A DNA stretch of 64,000 nt from Bacteroidia bacterium (GTDB lineage: Bacteria; Bacteroidota; Bacteroidia; Chitinophagales; Chitinophagaceae): positions 186,001 to 250,000 of the forward strand of contig JAUIBA010000002.1 in NCBI GenBank assembly GCA_030427635.1, written 5' to 3'. The notes beneath the pieces were generated by a model. It searched no databases. It worked only from the letters and a program-made list of their open reading frames with translations, and was not told the DNA's origin. This document shows, one piece after another, positions 52,575-61,594 of this stretch (position 1 is the stretch's first letter; every line of letters starts with the position of its first letter). Both the position numbers and the translations under genes were made by a program.

Positions 52575-54994
52575 CCTGAACTATAGAATACCTTTTCGTC
52601 ATTAACAGGAATATCATCAGGTGATGGGAGGATAATATCTTTCAACCAATCCGGTATTGCGGGAATCTCTTTCTTTTCGTCCAGTATTTTTTGCCATTGC
52701 TCATCAGTAAGCCTGTTGTTCAGAGGTCGTACAAACTCATAGTAGCTAAATGTGGCGCCTTTGGTAAGGTACAGATAGCCTTCTATTTCCACCACTACGT
52801 ATATGTCGTTTACTAAACCGGTAGCCTCATGTAATACTCCGTTTTTATTACAACCGGTTACATTTCTCGTATACACATCGGCTACTACAGCTACAGACTT
52901 GTCGGGGCCTAATACTTCTTCCCAGGAGTAGGGGACATTATCAGGGTTTACAATGGAGAGTGTAAGATATTCAATACTGGAGCCTATTAGCTCTATAGTG
53001 TTGTATTCCTGATTGGTGAGCTTTATTCCCTTCAGCTCCTTCTCGCTGGCCGATAGCAGAAAGGCCGCTGACTCCTGTAGTTGTTTTGTCTTGTTACTGA
53101 TATCTTCAGTCATCAGACCCTGACGCGTCAGTACATTGGCTGTGAGGTCCAGCAGCTCTGTCATACTTTTCCAGAAAGCTACATTGGGCTCTACATAGCC
53201 TACGGTAATGGGGGCAGGTGGACCATATCCTCCGCACTCTGCAGCGTTTGGCTGCTCACTATACAGAATGGCATCATGCTTCAGCTCTGCCCATGAAGCC
53301 AGCGAGGTATTCAGGTTTTTTCGTGCCCAGGTATCGGTATGCATGAAGGAAGGATGTGTATTGTCCGGGGTTTGTAATTGCTTCAGACTGTACATCCATT
53401 TGTTGTAAACATCCTGGTTCCAGCCATTGTAGTTCCAGAACTGCGCCTTCATTTTAGCGAGCCGCTTATTGTATTCTGTCCACTGTTCATCATCATGATA
53501 TTCATGTAGCAGTATCTGCTCTGCGGTTTTGTTGCCCAGAGTAGCAAATACGTCCAGTCCTCTGGGATAGGCACGTGCAGCAGCGGGCTTCAGATCAACA
53601 AGCGCCTGTAGTATTTCATTGTCAAACAGGTAGCGTTGTGGCATGAAGTTGATCTTGTCGGTACATGTCAAAGCAATGCCGGGTTTTATTCTGTTGCGGG
53701 ATTTCAGTAATTGTGTCAGCTTATTTTCTACACCGCTCTTTATAGCTGGTGTTAATGCTGTACTGATATCGGGAACACTATTCTCTTTCAGGACATCTGT
53801 TATGTCGTGAATAGAAAGGTTGTCGGGCATGCCTACCAGAAATGAAACAGGGTCAAATAGTGCATCATACAGATTTATGAGTGGTCTGTTCTCTGCAGTT
53901 TTACCATTAAGCAGCAACTGTGCCATTACTATACTTCGCTCCATATGCACTGTATTGTCTTTGCACTGTGCAGCTGTCTGTAACCACATCATGGCTCTGA
54001 AGTATTGTTGCAACTGTTTGCTTCTGGTGTAGTGTCCCCGTGGCTTGAACAGACTATAACCAAAGTAGGCATCGTTATCATCCATTAGCCCGGATGGCGC
54101 ATCTTCTGCACTCATAATGGCTGCAAGCTCCTGTTCAAAAATGCTTTTATACTGTGTAGGAACCGACTTCTTTTCGCCTGTAAGCAGGTATAACGGTATG
54201 GCATAGAATACTGCTGTAAATTCCGTCGCTGCTTTTATCTGTGCTTCTGTAGCTGAAGATGCGGTGTGCATGGCCTGGGTATACATGCCTGTGCATAGAT
54301 CTCTGAGTATAGGTATGAATTGCTTTTCTTCCAGTGAACGCAACAGGTAGGAAAAGTACATGTGGTATAGCTGCAGGTACAAATCTGTAGTTACAAAATT
54401 GGGTAGCTGCGCATAGTCGTTCTTTTCATAAACATGAAACAGTTGTATGTTTTCCTGCGGTATTATTACAAAGTTATTTGCTGCCAGTTTTTCTTTGAAA
54501 GCATCTGGTAGTTTGCTGAACTGGTGCCAGTTTATGACGTTCTGTATATTGGCAAGCTGCACGTTCCCGGCTTTTACGAAGTTGGATTTTTTCAGTTCTG
54601 CTTCGCGTAGTTCTATTTTCTTTATAAATGCTATTTCTTCCGGTGAAAGAGGTACGGTGGCATAGTCGGTGCCAGTACGTCCTGCTTCATCTTCCTGTTC
54701 CCAGCGGGCCATCATCAGAGAGTCGTAAGAGGGCATGTGAGCATCAAAATATCCTCTCAGATCGGCTTCCATGAAGCAATGTCCCTGCCTTGCATAGACG
54801 CGGGCCTTAAGCAGTCTGAGTTCTGAAAGAGATTTGTTACTTATATCCTGATTAAGGTCTATAACCGTGAGTGTGTCGGCAGATAGTGCGGCAGTGTCAT
54901 CCGGGTTCTCTTTTGTATTATGGTCTTTGGTAGCACTGCCACTACATGATAGCAGAAATGAAATTATGGTGCAGAAGAGCAAATTCTTTTTCAT
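52568..54994 (-). CDS. DUF3160 lipoprotein
   Basis: 808 residues. Lipobox FLLSC (Cys17). The body matches the DUF3160 family of large exported alpha-helical proteins: NFVTTDLYLQLYHMYFSYLL, then LFKPRGHYTRS, ESAAFLLSASEKELKG and a C-terminal LTDEQWQKILDEKKEIPAIP. Function unknown; in this phylum it often sits with lipoproteins. It overlaps its upstream neighbour by four bases (ATGA) and the CapA gene by seven. Confidence 0.85.
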   Translation of the reverse strand: MKKNLLFCTIISFLLSCSGSATKDHNTKENPDDTAALSADTLTVIDLNQDISNKSLSELRLLKARVYARQGHCFMEADLRGYFDAHMPSYDSLMMARWEQEDEAGRTGTDYATVPLSPEEIAFIKKIELREAELKKSNFVKAGNVQLANIQNVINWHQFSKLPDAFKEKLAANNFVIIPQENIQLFHVYEKNDYAQLPNFVTTDLYLQLYHMYFSYLLRSLEEKQFIPILRDLCTGMYTQAMHTASSATEAQIKAATEFTAVFYAIPLYLLTGEKKSVPTQYKSIFEQELAAIMSAEDAPSGLMDDNDAYFGYSLFKPRGHYTRSKQLQQYFRAMMWLQTAAQCKDNTVHMERSIVMAQLLLNGKTAENRPLINLYDALFDPVSFLVGMPDNLSIHDITDVLKENSVPDISTALTPAIKSGVENKLTQLLKSRNRIKPGIALTCTDKINFMPQRYLFDNEILQALVDLKPAAARAYPRGLDVFATLGNKTAEQILLHEYHDDEQWTEYNKRLAKMKAQFWNYNGWNQDVYNKWMYSLKQLQTPDNTHPSFMHTDTWARKNLNTSLASWAELKHDAILYSEQPNAAECGGYGPPAPITVGYVEPNVAFWKSMTELLDLTANVLTRQGLMTEDISNKTKQLQESAAFLLSASEKELKGIKLTNQEYNTIELIGSSIEYLTLSIVNPDNVPYSWEEVLGPDKSVAVVADVYTRNVTGCNKNGVLHEATGLVNDIYVVVEIEGYLYLTKGATFSYYEFVRPLNNRLTDEQWQKILDEKKEIPAIPDWLKDIILPSPDDIPVNDEKVFYSSGC

Positions 54995-55593
54995 AAATGC
55001 GGTGTGTGTTCTGAAAATATTGTACGGGTATCATACAGGCTGCAATCGCGCCTTATGTACCGGATAAAGTTAAGTCCGAAACCTTTCCATTGGTATTCGG
55101 CTATGAGATAGTTGCCATTGGCTTCCTGCTCTATGGTTTGTATAAGGGTTTGTTTATTTACTATAACAGTTCTGAAGTCGTACAGAGGGTGTGCTACCCG
55201 CGATCCCAACCACAGCGGACGAATGTAACCATCTATTACCTTAAAGATGAACAGCCGCCGGCGAATAATGCTATCATACCTTGTTCTTTTAATCACACCC
55301 ACCAGTATGTCTTCAATGCCATCTGCATTGACATCGGCACAGGTTACTTTATATACAGGGTAGGTAAACCGCCATTCGGATATGGCGGGTGCAGAAAGAT
55401 GGGTGGAATCTTGGCATGTAAGTAATGGCTGATTGCTAGTATACAGGAGTGATACTTTATAGGTATGCCCTCCATTGTGTATAAAACAGGTATCTGAAGG
55501 GCCGGGAGTACATCCGGAAAGGGTAATTATGATAGTGGGAATAAGTAGTAATATACTCCATGGGCTTGCAGACATTGCATGTGCCGTCTGCAT
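54991..55593 (-). CDS. Putative lipoprotein with FG-GAP/VCBS-like calcium-loop segment
   Basis: About 200 residues from the ATG at 55593; an ATG at 55575 or a GTG at 55635 are alternatives. A hydrophobic signal ends in lipobox LSGC. CADVNADGIEDILVGVI is a VCBS/FG-GAP-type loop (DVNxDGxxD), often seen in exported beta-propeller proteins, but only one is clear. First gene of the DUF3160-CapA operon. Function unknown. Confidence 0.65.
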   Translation of the reverse strand: MQTAHAMSASPWSILLLIPTIIITLSGCTPGPSDTCFIHNGGHTYKVSLLYTSNQPLLTCQDSTHLSAPAISEWRFTYPVYKVTCADVNADGIEDILVGVIKRTRYDSIIRRRLFIFKVIDGYIRPLWLGSRVAHPLYDFRTVIVNKQTLIQTIEQEANGNYLIAEYQWKGFGLNFIRYIRRDCSLYDTRTIFSEHTPHL

Positions 55594-55649
55594 AAAAAAA
55601 CGGAATGAGCCGGAGCCGGAAGGTGTAACTGACACATATGCAAGTTACC

Positions 55650-55679
55650 AAAACAAAAGCGCCTCCGTGAGGAGGCGCT
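55650..55679 (-). terminator. Intrinsic terminator of DUF4402 copy 2
   Basis: A 9-bp stem AGCGCCTCC/GGAGGCGCT (55658-55666 and 55671-55679), followed on the minus strand by TTTGTTTTGG. It separates copy 2 from the lipoprotein operon. Confidence 0.8.
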
Positions 55680-55711
55680 CAATACCATTTTATCAAAAAC
55701 CAGACTATCTA

Positions 55712-56236
55712 TTAGTTGTAGTTAACTGTAACCGGAACACCAGTTGCATTTGTGTACAGACCGCTTGCCTGAGCAGCAGCTACGTTGAGGGTAGCACCTA
55801 CGTTCAGGGTTTCAGTACCAGAAGCGCTCAGTGTGCCGGTAGCAGATGGTACAGAAGTAAAGTTGTCAACAGTCATGTTATGAGAAGCACCGTCAGAGAT
55901 AGTGCAGCTTGTAGGAAGTGTAATAGCGTAAGTATAAGAAGCCTGACCAGAAACTGTGAAGCTGGCAGCAGACACAGTACCGGTAGTAGCAGGAAGGGTT
56001 ACACCACCTGCACCGCCTGTAGTACGTGTACCTGCAGGGTCCAGAACGGCAGTACCAGCGATGGTAGCAGAAACGGCTACGTTACCGAAGTTCATATCTA
56101 CTGTCTTAACGATAGAGATAGGAGTGATGATGTTAGCAGAGGCAGAGGCAGTAGCAGTAGCCTGAGCGTGAGAAGCAGTTGCGAAACCGAAAGTTGCTAC
56201 AGCAGCGATTGCGATTGATTTAAAGAAGTTTTTCAT
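55712..56236 (-). CDS. DUF4402 secreted protein, copy 2
   Basis: 174 residues, identical to copy 1 except for Ser22-His23 in place of Ala22-Asn23 in the signal peptide. DNA differences within the gene are nearly all synonymous. The pair flanks the three-gene lipoprotein operon at a distance of about 4.7 kb in direct orientation, so the copies could recombine and delete or duplicate that operon. It has its own upstream region and terminator. Confidence 0.85.
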   Translation of the reverse strand: MKNFFKSIAIAAVATFGFATASHAQATATASASANIITPISIVKTVDMNFGNVAVSATIAGTAVLDPAGTRTTGGAGGVTLPATTGTVSAASFTVSGQASYTYAITLPTSCTISDGASHNMTVDNFTSVPSATGTLSASGTETLNVGATLNVAAAQASGLYTNATGVPVTVNYN

Positions 56237-56390
56237 TGTAGTTGCTTTTTATTTGTTTGTGTATGTTGTTGTTTGTGTTATGCCAGTAGTATTACCAACG
56301 GCGTGCCATAATTTTAAGTAATTGATAATCAATGGTTTAATTTTTGACGCGGTATGCCAATTGTCCGTTGGGTGGATTGATTTTCCATTT
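56237..56390 (-). promoter_or_regulatory. Upstream region of DUF4402 copy 2
   Basis: Aligned with 51488-51640. The same three sites are kept at the same spacing: GGCGTGCCA (56300-56308), ATTGATAATCAAT (56321-56333) and CGGTATGCCA (56350-56359). Their conservation next to drifted flanks suggests function. Confidence 0.55.
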
Positions 56391-56453
56391 TTTGGAGATT
56401 TTTTGAAGAACTGATGGCTTACATTTGATAAAAGAGCGCTAAACGATAGTATC

Positions 56454-56732
56454 ATGGATGTAAAACAGTTAAATAGTCCTACGAAAGGACATTTTTATAT
56501 AGAAGCGGACGGCAGAGAGGTAGCACAGATGCATTATGTATGGGCAGGAGATAGTAAGCTCATTATAGACCATACAGAAGTAGATGAGGCATTTGAAGGG
56601 CGCGGGCTGGGCAAACAGTTATTAAGTGCCCTGGTACAGTTTGCACGGGAAAATAAAATAACTGTATTACCGCTGTGTCCATTTGCCAAAAGCGTGTTTG
56701 ACCGCGTGCCCGAATACAGGGATGTATTGTAG
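56454..56732 (+). CDS. GNAT-family N-acetyltransferase (YjdJ-type, short)
   Basis: 92 residues, the small single-domain form. HTEVDEAFEGRGLGKQLLSA contains the acetyl-CoA-binding Q/RxxGxG/A motif (GRGLGK), followed by LPLCPFAKSVFDR. Homologues acetylate small molecules or amines, or are of unknown substrate. Monocistronic; divergent from DUF4402 copy 2. Confidence 0.92.
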   Translation: MDVKQLNSPTKGHFYIEADGREVAQMHYVWAGDSKLIIDHTEVDEAFEGRGLGKQLLSALVQFARENKITVLPLCPFAKSVFDRVPEYRDVL

Positions 56733-56847
56733 TGGTAAGTATGCGTGCAACATAATGTTGTAACGTATGAAGTATAAAGTGCATCATATAGTGGTGGGTA
56801 TGCCTGATGTCTGTATCCGGTTAGTACATCTGTTAGGATAATGCAAA

Positions 56848-56864
56848 TCACCCGCTGCGGGTGA
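56848..56864. promoter_or_regulatory. 17-base palindrome upstream of the receptor gene
   Basis: TCACCCGC-T-GCGGGTGA is a perfect inverted repeat. It lies 22 bases before a -7 box TACATTTG (56887-56894) of the outer-membrane receptor gene, i.e. near the -33 zone, so it could be an operator. A terminator for the GNAT gene is the alternative, but no U-tract follows. Confidence 0.5.
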
Positions 56865-56913
56865 ACGCATGCGGGTGTAGTGCAGATACATTTGGTATAT
56901 CAACCAACTGCTT

Positions 56914-59373
56914 ATGACCATGCGCTTGTTTACCCTCGTTTTTCTGCTGTTCTTCACTTCGTCTTTTTCGGCTGTAAGCCTTGCTGCTACTGTGTATGGC
57001 AGGGTGGCAGATGAGGCGGGAAAGCCTGTCTCTTTTGCCAGTGTTATACTGCTTGCTGCTACTGATTCTGTAGTAGCAGCTACTGAGCTTACCGATGAAA
57101 AGGGGGAGTACCATCTCACCCCTGCAGCAAATGGCAGTTATGTGGTAAAAGTGATTATGGCAGGATATGAGCATGAGCTATCATCTGCGATAATGGTGAC
57201 GGGTGCAGATGTGGCTGTGCCGGATATAATACTGCATACGAAGACCACAAATCTGAAAGAAGTTTCAGTAAGGGCGCAGAAACCATTTGTAGAAGTGCAT
57301 GCCGATAAGCTGGTAGTAAATGTAGAGAACAGCATTGTGAATACCGGCAGTAATGCACTGGAAGTACTGGCCCGCTCGCCTGGTGTAAGGGTAGATAATA
57401 ACGACAACATATCACTGAAGGGTAAGCAGGGTGTGAATGTGATGATAAATGGTAAGGTGCAGCCCATAGGTGGTGAGGAGCTGGCCAATATGCTGAAGAG
57501 CATGCCCGCTAATGCCATAGAGAGTATAGAGCTCATCAGTAACCCATCGGCAAAGTATGATGCTGCAGGTACCGCAGGTATCATCAACATAAAAATGAAG
57601 CGGGATAAAAAAGTGGGGCTGAATGGTAGCGTGAATGCCAGCTATGCACAGGGTGTATATGGCAAGACCAGCTGGGGCTTTAATGGTAATTACCGGAATA
57701 AAAAGGTAAACATATTTGCCAACTACAACGGTGGCTACCGTGAGGGATTCAATCACCTGACACTGGACCGTAACTTTCTGGAGAAAGGGGTGTTTACCGG
57801 CGCCTATGTACAGGACAATAATTATGTGTATGAAATAGCATCCCATTCGGGGGCGCTGGGAGTAGATTACAGTTTGTCGGCACGTACCAGTATAGGCGGT
57901 TCGGTATCGGGAGATGTAACTGACTTTCTGAGGGATGGTTATAACTACTCTGTAGTGAAGAGTGCTGCCACACCAGATATGCCGCGCCACTTTGTAACCA
58001 AAAACGGAGCGCCCAATGTGTGGGGCAGCCGTGTAGGAAATGTGAATCTGCGGCATACATTTGACAGCGGTGGCAGTACCCTGGCCGTGGATGTGGATTA
58101 TGCCATGTATCCCGGCAGTGGCACGCAGGACTTTACTACCACTTACTACAATGATATAAGTACTGATACTACACCGGTACCGGCACCTGTGATATTTAAC
58201 GGCAAGCTGAAGGGGCTGACACAGATACGCTCGGTAAAAGCAGATTATACAAAGACACTGCGCGGAGGCACCACGCTGGAGGCCGGAGCAAAGGTGAGTT
58301 ATGTGACATCAGAAAACGACCTGCAATTCTTTAACAGCAGGAATAATGAGTTAATACCTGATACGGGCCGGACCAATCACTTTCTGTACACGGAGCACAT
58401 AAATGCCGGATATGTGAACCTGAGCCGTAACTATGATAAGTGGAGCGCACAGCTGGGGCTGCGTGCAGAGCAGACCATAGCGGGAGGTGATGCTACTATG
58501 CTAACCGGTGATTCATCATTTACCAGAAACTATACGCAGCTGTTTCCCAGCTTTGCCGTACAGCGGCACCTGAATAAGCAGAATGACCTGGGTGTGACGC
58601 TGAGCCGCCGTATAGAACGACCCAATTATGACCAGCTAAACCCATCGGTATATTATCTGGACCCTACGACTTATAAGGCAGGATATCCGTATCTGAATCC
58701 GGCATTGTCATACTCGGCAGAGCTGTCATGGACCAATAATCAGCGGTTTATAACCAGCCTTAATTATACTATAACATCTAATCCTATAACGCAGGTAATA
58801 CAGCCCAGTGAAACAGAACAGCGGGTGACGATACAGACACAGAAAAACCTGAAGCGGACAGAATACTATGGCGTGAATGGGGCGTATCAGCTGAGGCTGG
58901 CAAAATGGTGGAATAATACAACCAATGCGAATGTTTTTTATGCGCATTATGTAGGTGATATAGCGGGTACCAATCTCAGCGAGGGCAGTGTAGCCTTTAG
59001 TGTGAACAGCAGTAACAGTTTTATACTGCCCGGGGACTGGTCGGCAGAGGTGAGTGGATTTTATCAGGCGGCACAGGTATATGGCTATATGTACCTGAAG
59101 CCACAGTGGATGCTGAACGTGGGAATACAGAAAAATCTGCTGCAGAAACGTGCGACAATCCGTCTGAATGCAACAGACATATTCTGGACAGGATATCCAA
59201 GGGCAACATCGAACTATAATGATTATGTAGAATCCTTTGTGGCAAAACGGGATACAAGGCAGGTGATTGTGTCATTTGTATATCGCTTTGGTAAGCGCAC
59301 GCTGCCACCGGCTATGCGGCACCGCGGTGGTGCAGAAGATGAAAAGCAACGTGCCCGCAACGCTACAGGATAA
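56914..59373 (+). CDS. TonB-dependent receptor-like outer-membrane protein
   Basis: 819 residues. Signal peptide about 1-24; CarboxypepD_reg-like domain 25-110 (YGRVADEAGKPVSFASVILL); plug with GSNALEVLARSPGVRVDNND and VMINGKVQPIGGEELANMLK; then a large barrel of the outer-membrane beta-barrel family type (SRRIERPNYDQLNP, LNPSVYYLDPTTY, YPYLNPALSYSAEL). This subgroup often lacks a SusD partner, as here. Ligand unknown. A -7 box TACATTTG at 56887-56894 precedes it. Confidence 0.92.
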   Translation: MTMRLFTLVFLLFFTSSFSAVSLAATVYGRVADEAGKPVSFASVILLAATDSVVAATELTDEKGEYHLTPAANGSYVVKVIMAGYEHELSSAIMVTGADVAVPDIILHTKTTNLKEVSVRAQKPFVEVHADKLVVNVENSIVNTGSNALEVLARSPGVRVDNNDNISLKGKQGVNVMINGKVQPIGGEELANMLKSMPANAIESIELISNPSAKYDAAGTAGIINIKMKRDKKVGLNGSVNASYAQGVYGKTSWGFNGNYRNKKVNIFANYNGGYREGFNHLTLDRNFLEKGVFTGAYVQDNNYVYEIASHSGALGVDYSLSARTSIGGSVSGDVTDFLRDGYNYSVVKSAATPDMPRHFVTKNGAPNVWGSRVGNVNLRHTFDSGGSTLAVDVDYAMYPGSGTQDFTTTYYNDISTDTTPVPAPVIFNGKLKGLTQIRSVKADYTKTLRGGTTLEAGAKVSYVTSENDLQFFNSRNNELIPDTGRTNHFLYTEHINAGYVNLSRNYDKWSAQLGLRAEQTIAGGDATMLTGDSSFTRNYTQLFPSFAVQRHLNKQNDLGVTLSRRIERPNYDQLNPSVYYLDPTTYKAGYPYLNPALSYSAELSWTNNQRFITSLNYTITSNPITQVIQPSETEQRVTIQTQKNLKRTEYYGVNGAYQLRLAKWWNNTTNANVFYAHYVGDIAGTNLSEGSVAFSVNSSNSFILPGDWSAEVSGFYQAAQVYGYMYLKPQWMLNVGIQKNLLQKRATIRLNATDIFWTGYPRATSNYNDYVESFVAKRDTRQVIVSFVYRFGKRTLPPAMRHRGGAEDEKQRARNATG

Positions 59374-59428
59374 TAAGTTTCTTCCCGCCTCTATATTAGC
59401 AAGTGAAATGCTGTATCTGCTACAGCGA

Positions 59429-59469
59429 AACCCACCGGACGAAAAGTGCCGGTGGGTTCATCTTTTTTA
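59429..59469 (+). terminator. Intrinsic terminator of the receptor gene
   Basis: A 10-bp stem AACCCACCGG/CCGGTGGGTT (59429-59438 and 59449-59458), followed by CATCTTTTTTAT. The stop codon of the toxin pseudogene lies in its T-run. Confidence 0.88.
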
Positions 59470-59754
59470 TAGGAATGGTTTTCTGTTGGTATTAAATATG
59501 GCAAGAACCAGAACCGTTGTGTCCAGAATGCGATAGATAACTACGTAGGGGAAACTTTTTAGTTTAATATCGCGGAAATCCTTGTCTGCAGCAATGAAGC
59601 TGTAGTACTGAGGATGCGCTTTTATCTTTTCCCATACATCAGTTACTTCATCAAGTAACCGCTCTCCCAGGCCATGCTGCTGCTATTCATAATACAGATA
59701 CGCTTCAGAAAGCTGACGTTCTGCCGCTTCTGTAACAATGAGCCGGAATATCAT
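59467..59754 (-). pseudogene. RelE/ParE-family toxin with an in-frame stop codon
   Basis: The frame from ATG 59754 to TAA 59467-59469 (96 codons) reads MIFRLIVTEAAERQLSEAYL, YYE, then TAG at 59685-59683, then QQHGLGERLLDEVTDVWEKI and so on to LKSFPYVVIYRILDTTVLVL, AIFNTNRKPFL. This is a whole RelE/ParE toxin broken by one nonsense codon at position 24; a single-base change from GAG, CAG or AAG would explain it. The ATG overlaps the antitoxin stop (ATGA). Re-initiation after the stop or a sequencing error are the alternatives. Confidence 0.85.
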
Positions 59755-59990
59755 TTCTGAACTTTTCCTAAACGAATAGCTGTAAGCGTTTCTTCTGGCG
59801 TGTGCCCTTTCATTTTGCCTGAGGCGTAGTCGTCGCTTACCTGCTGCAGATGACTCAATACTTTTTCGGTATAAAAAGTACTGCGGTCTTCAATGTCATG
59901 CGCAATGAGCGTATAGATTGCCTCAATTTTCTTTTCATCGGCCTGTTCTATATACTCATGCAATTGCTCTCTGATGGATGTCGTAAGCAT
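59751..59990 (-). CDS. Antitoxin of a RelE/ParE-type pair
   Basis: 79 residues from the ATG at 59990 (a longer frame from 60014 adds eight residues). The N-terminal helix LTTSIREQLHEYIEQADEKK and a charged C-terminal part with SGKMKGHTPEETL match the small antitoxins that precede RelE/ParE toxins in Bacteroidota. The reading frame is intact although the toxin downstream is broken. The operon probably autoregulates in the usual way. Confidence 0.75.
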   Translation of the reverse strand: MLTTSIREQLHEYIEQADEKKIEAIYTLIAHDIEDRSTFYTEKVLSHLQQVSDDYASGKMKGHTPEETLTAIRLGKVQK

Positions 59991-60048
59991 AAGACCTTGT
60001 GATTTTGCAAACATTAAAGTTACGAATATTCCTGCATAGCTATTGAAG

Positions 60049-61563
60049 TCAGCCAGTAATAGCGCCTACCCTTTTAATCGTTTCTTCTTTTCCTATGAGT
60101 GCTGCAATAGCAAATACACCGGGGCCATATTTACCGCCTACCAGCATGATGCGGAAGGGTAGCATTACCTCGCCTTTCTTGATACCCTGCTGTGCTACGT
60201 GCTCATTGAAGGAGGCTTCCAGAGATTGTTCTGTCCATTCGGTAAGTGAGGCCAGTGCGGTGCTCCATGTGGTGAAGAACTGCTGTTTCTGCTCATTCCA
60301 TTTATCAGTTATGGCGGCTTTCTCTACCAGCTCAGGTGTGCGGAAGAAGAAGTGTCCCTGTGCCCAGAAGTCTGTGAGCAGGGTGCAGCGGTCTTTGATA
60401 AGTGGTATTACTTTCTCAAGTTGTTCCTTGTCGCAGGTATGTCCCAGTTCTTTCTCTACGAAAGGAAGGGCCATATCCAGCAATGCAGCCGTATCGGTTT
60501 TCTGTATGTACTGATGGTTGAACCATTTGGCTTTCTCATAGTCGAACTTAGCACCGCCTTTGTGCACACGCTCTACAGAGAAATGGCTTATGAGTTCATC
60601 CATACTGAAAAGCTCCTGACCTGTGCCATCGTTCCAGCCCAGCATAGCCAGCATATTTACGAAAGCCTGTGGTATGAACCCTATTTCTTTAAAGCCGGTT
60701 GTGACTTCATTGGTTTTGGGGTCGGTCCAGTTCATGGCAAATACGGGGAAGCCAAGACGGTCGCCATCGCGCTTGCTGAGTTTGCCGTTGCCATCGGGTT
60801 TTAGTATAAGTGGCAGGTGTGCCCAATGAGGCATATGTTTTCCCCATCCCAGATATTCCCATAGCATTACATGTACCGGAACACTGGGTAGCCACTCCTG
60901 ACCACGGAAGGCATGAGTAATACCCATAAGATAGTCGTCCACCACTACTGCCAGGTGATAGGTAGGCATACCATCGGCCTTGAGCAGTACTTTGTCATCG
61001 CTGAGCCCACTGTCGAAGGTCATTTCACCGCATATCATGTCAGTGAGGTGTATGTTTACATTCTCAGGCATTTTTATGCGTATCACGTGGGGCGTTCCAG
61101 CATCCAGCAGTGCTTTTACATCTGCCTCAGGCATGCTGAGAGAGTTGCGCATTTTCGTGCGGGTATTATGGTCGTACTGAGCGGGTGTATGCTCGTCTTT
61201 GCGGTGGTCCTGGCGCATGCGTTCCAGCTCCTCGGGGGTGTCAAATGCATAGTAGGCATTTCCCTGTTCTACCAGCTGTGCTGCATATTTATGGTAGATA
61301 GCTTTACGCTCGCTCTGGCGATAGGGTGCATGAGGGCCGCCTATTACAGGGCTCTCATCGGGAGTGAGACCGCACCACTCCAGGCAGTCCAGTATATACT
61401 GCTCGGCTCCTGCTACATAGCGGCTCTGGTCCGTATCCTCTATACGTAATATAAAATCGCCACCGTGAGCGCGGGCAAAAAGATAGTTATATAGTACTGT
61501 GCGTACCCCACCCAGGTGCAGGCCGCCTGTGGGGCTGGGTGCAAATCTTACTCTTACTTTCAT
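60049..61563 (-). CDS. gltX: Glutamyl-tRNA synthetase
   Basis: 504 residues, class I synthetase. The HIGH motif is in FAPSPTGGLHLGGVRT (HLGG at 16-19), and the KMSKS counterpart is KLSKRDGDRLG (about residue 259). It charges tRNA-Glu and, in organisms without GlnRS, also tRNA-Gln. No neighbours of related function. Confidence 0.97.
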   Translation of the reverse strand: MKVRVRFAPSPTGGLHLGGVRTVLYNYLFARAHGGDFILRIEDTDQSRYVAGAEQYILDCLEWCGLTPDESPVIGGPHAPYRQSERKAIYHKYAAQLVEQGNAYYAFDTPEELERMRQDHRKDEHTPAQYDHNTRTKMRNSLSMPEADVKALLDAGTPHVIRIKMPENVNIHLTDMICGEMTFDSGLSDDKVLLKADGMPTYHLAVVVDDYLMGITHAFRGQEWLPSVPVHVMLWEYLGWGKHMPHWAHLPLILKPDGNGKLSKRDGDRLGFPVFAMNWTDPKTNEVTTGFKEIGFIPQAFVNMLAMLGWNDGTGQELFSMDELISHFSVERVHKGGAKFDYEKAKWFNHQYIQKTDTAALLDMALPFVEKELGHTCDKEQLEKVIPLIKDRCTLLTDFWAQGHFFFRTPELVEKAAITDKWNEQKQQFFTTWSTALASLTEWTEQSLEASFNEHVAQQGIKKGEVMLPFRIMLVGGKYGPGVFAIAALIGKEETIKRVGAITG

Positions 61564-61594
61564 GCGCCAAAATTAGTCTGAATCGGGCGAATTT

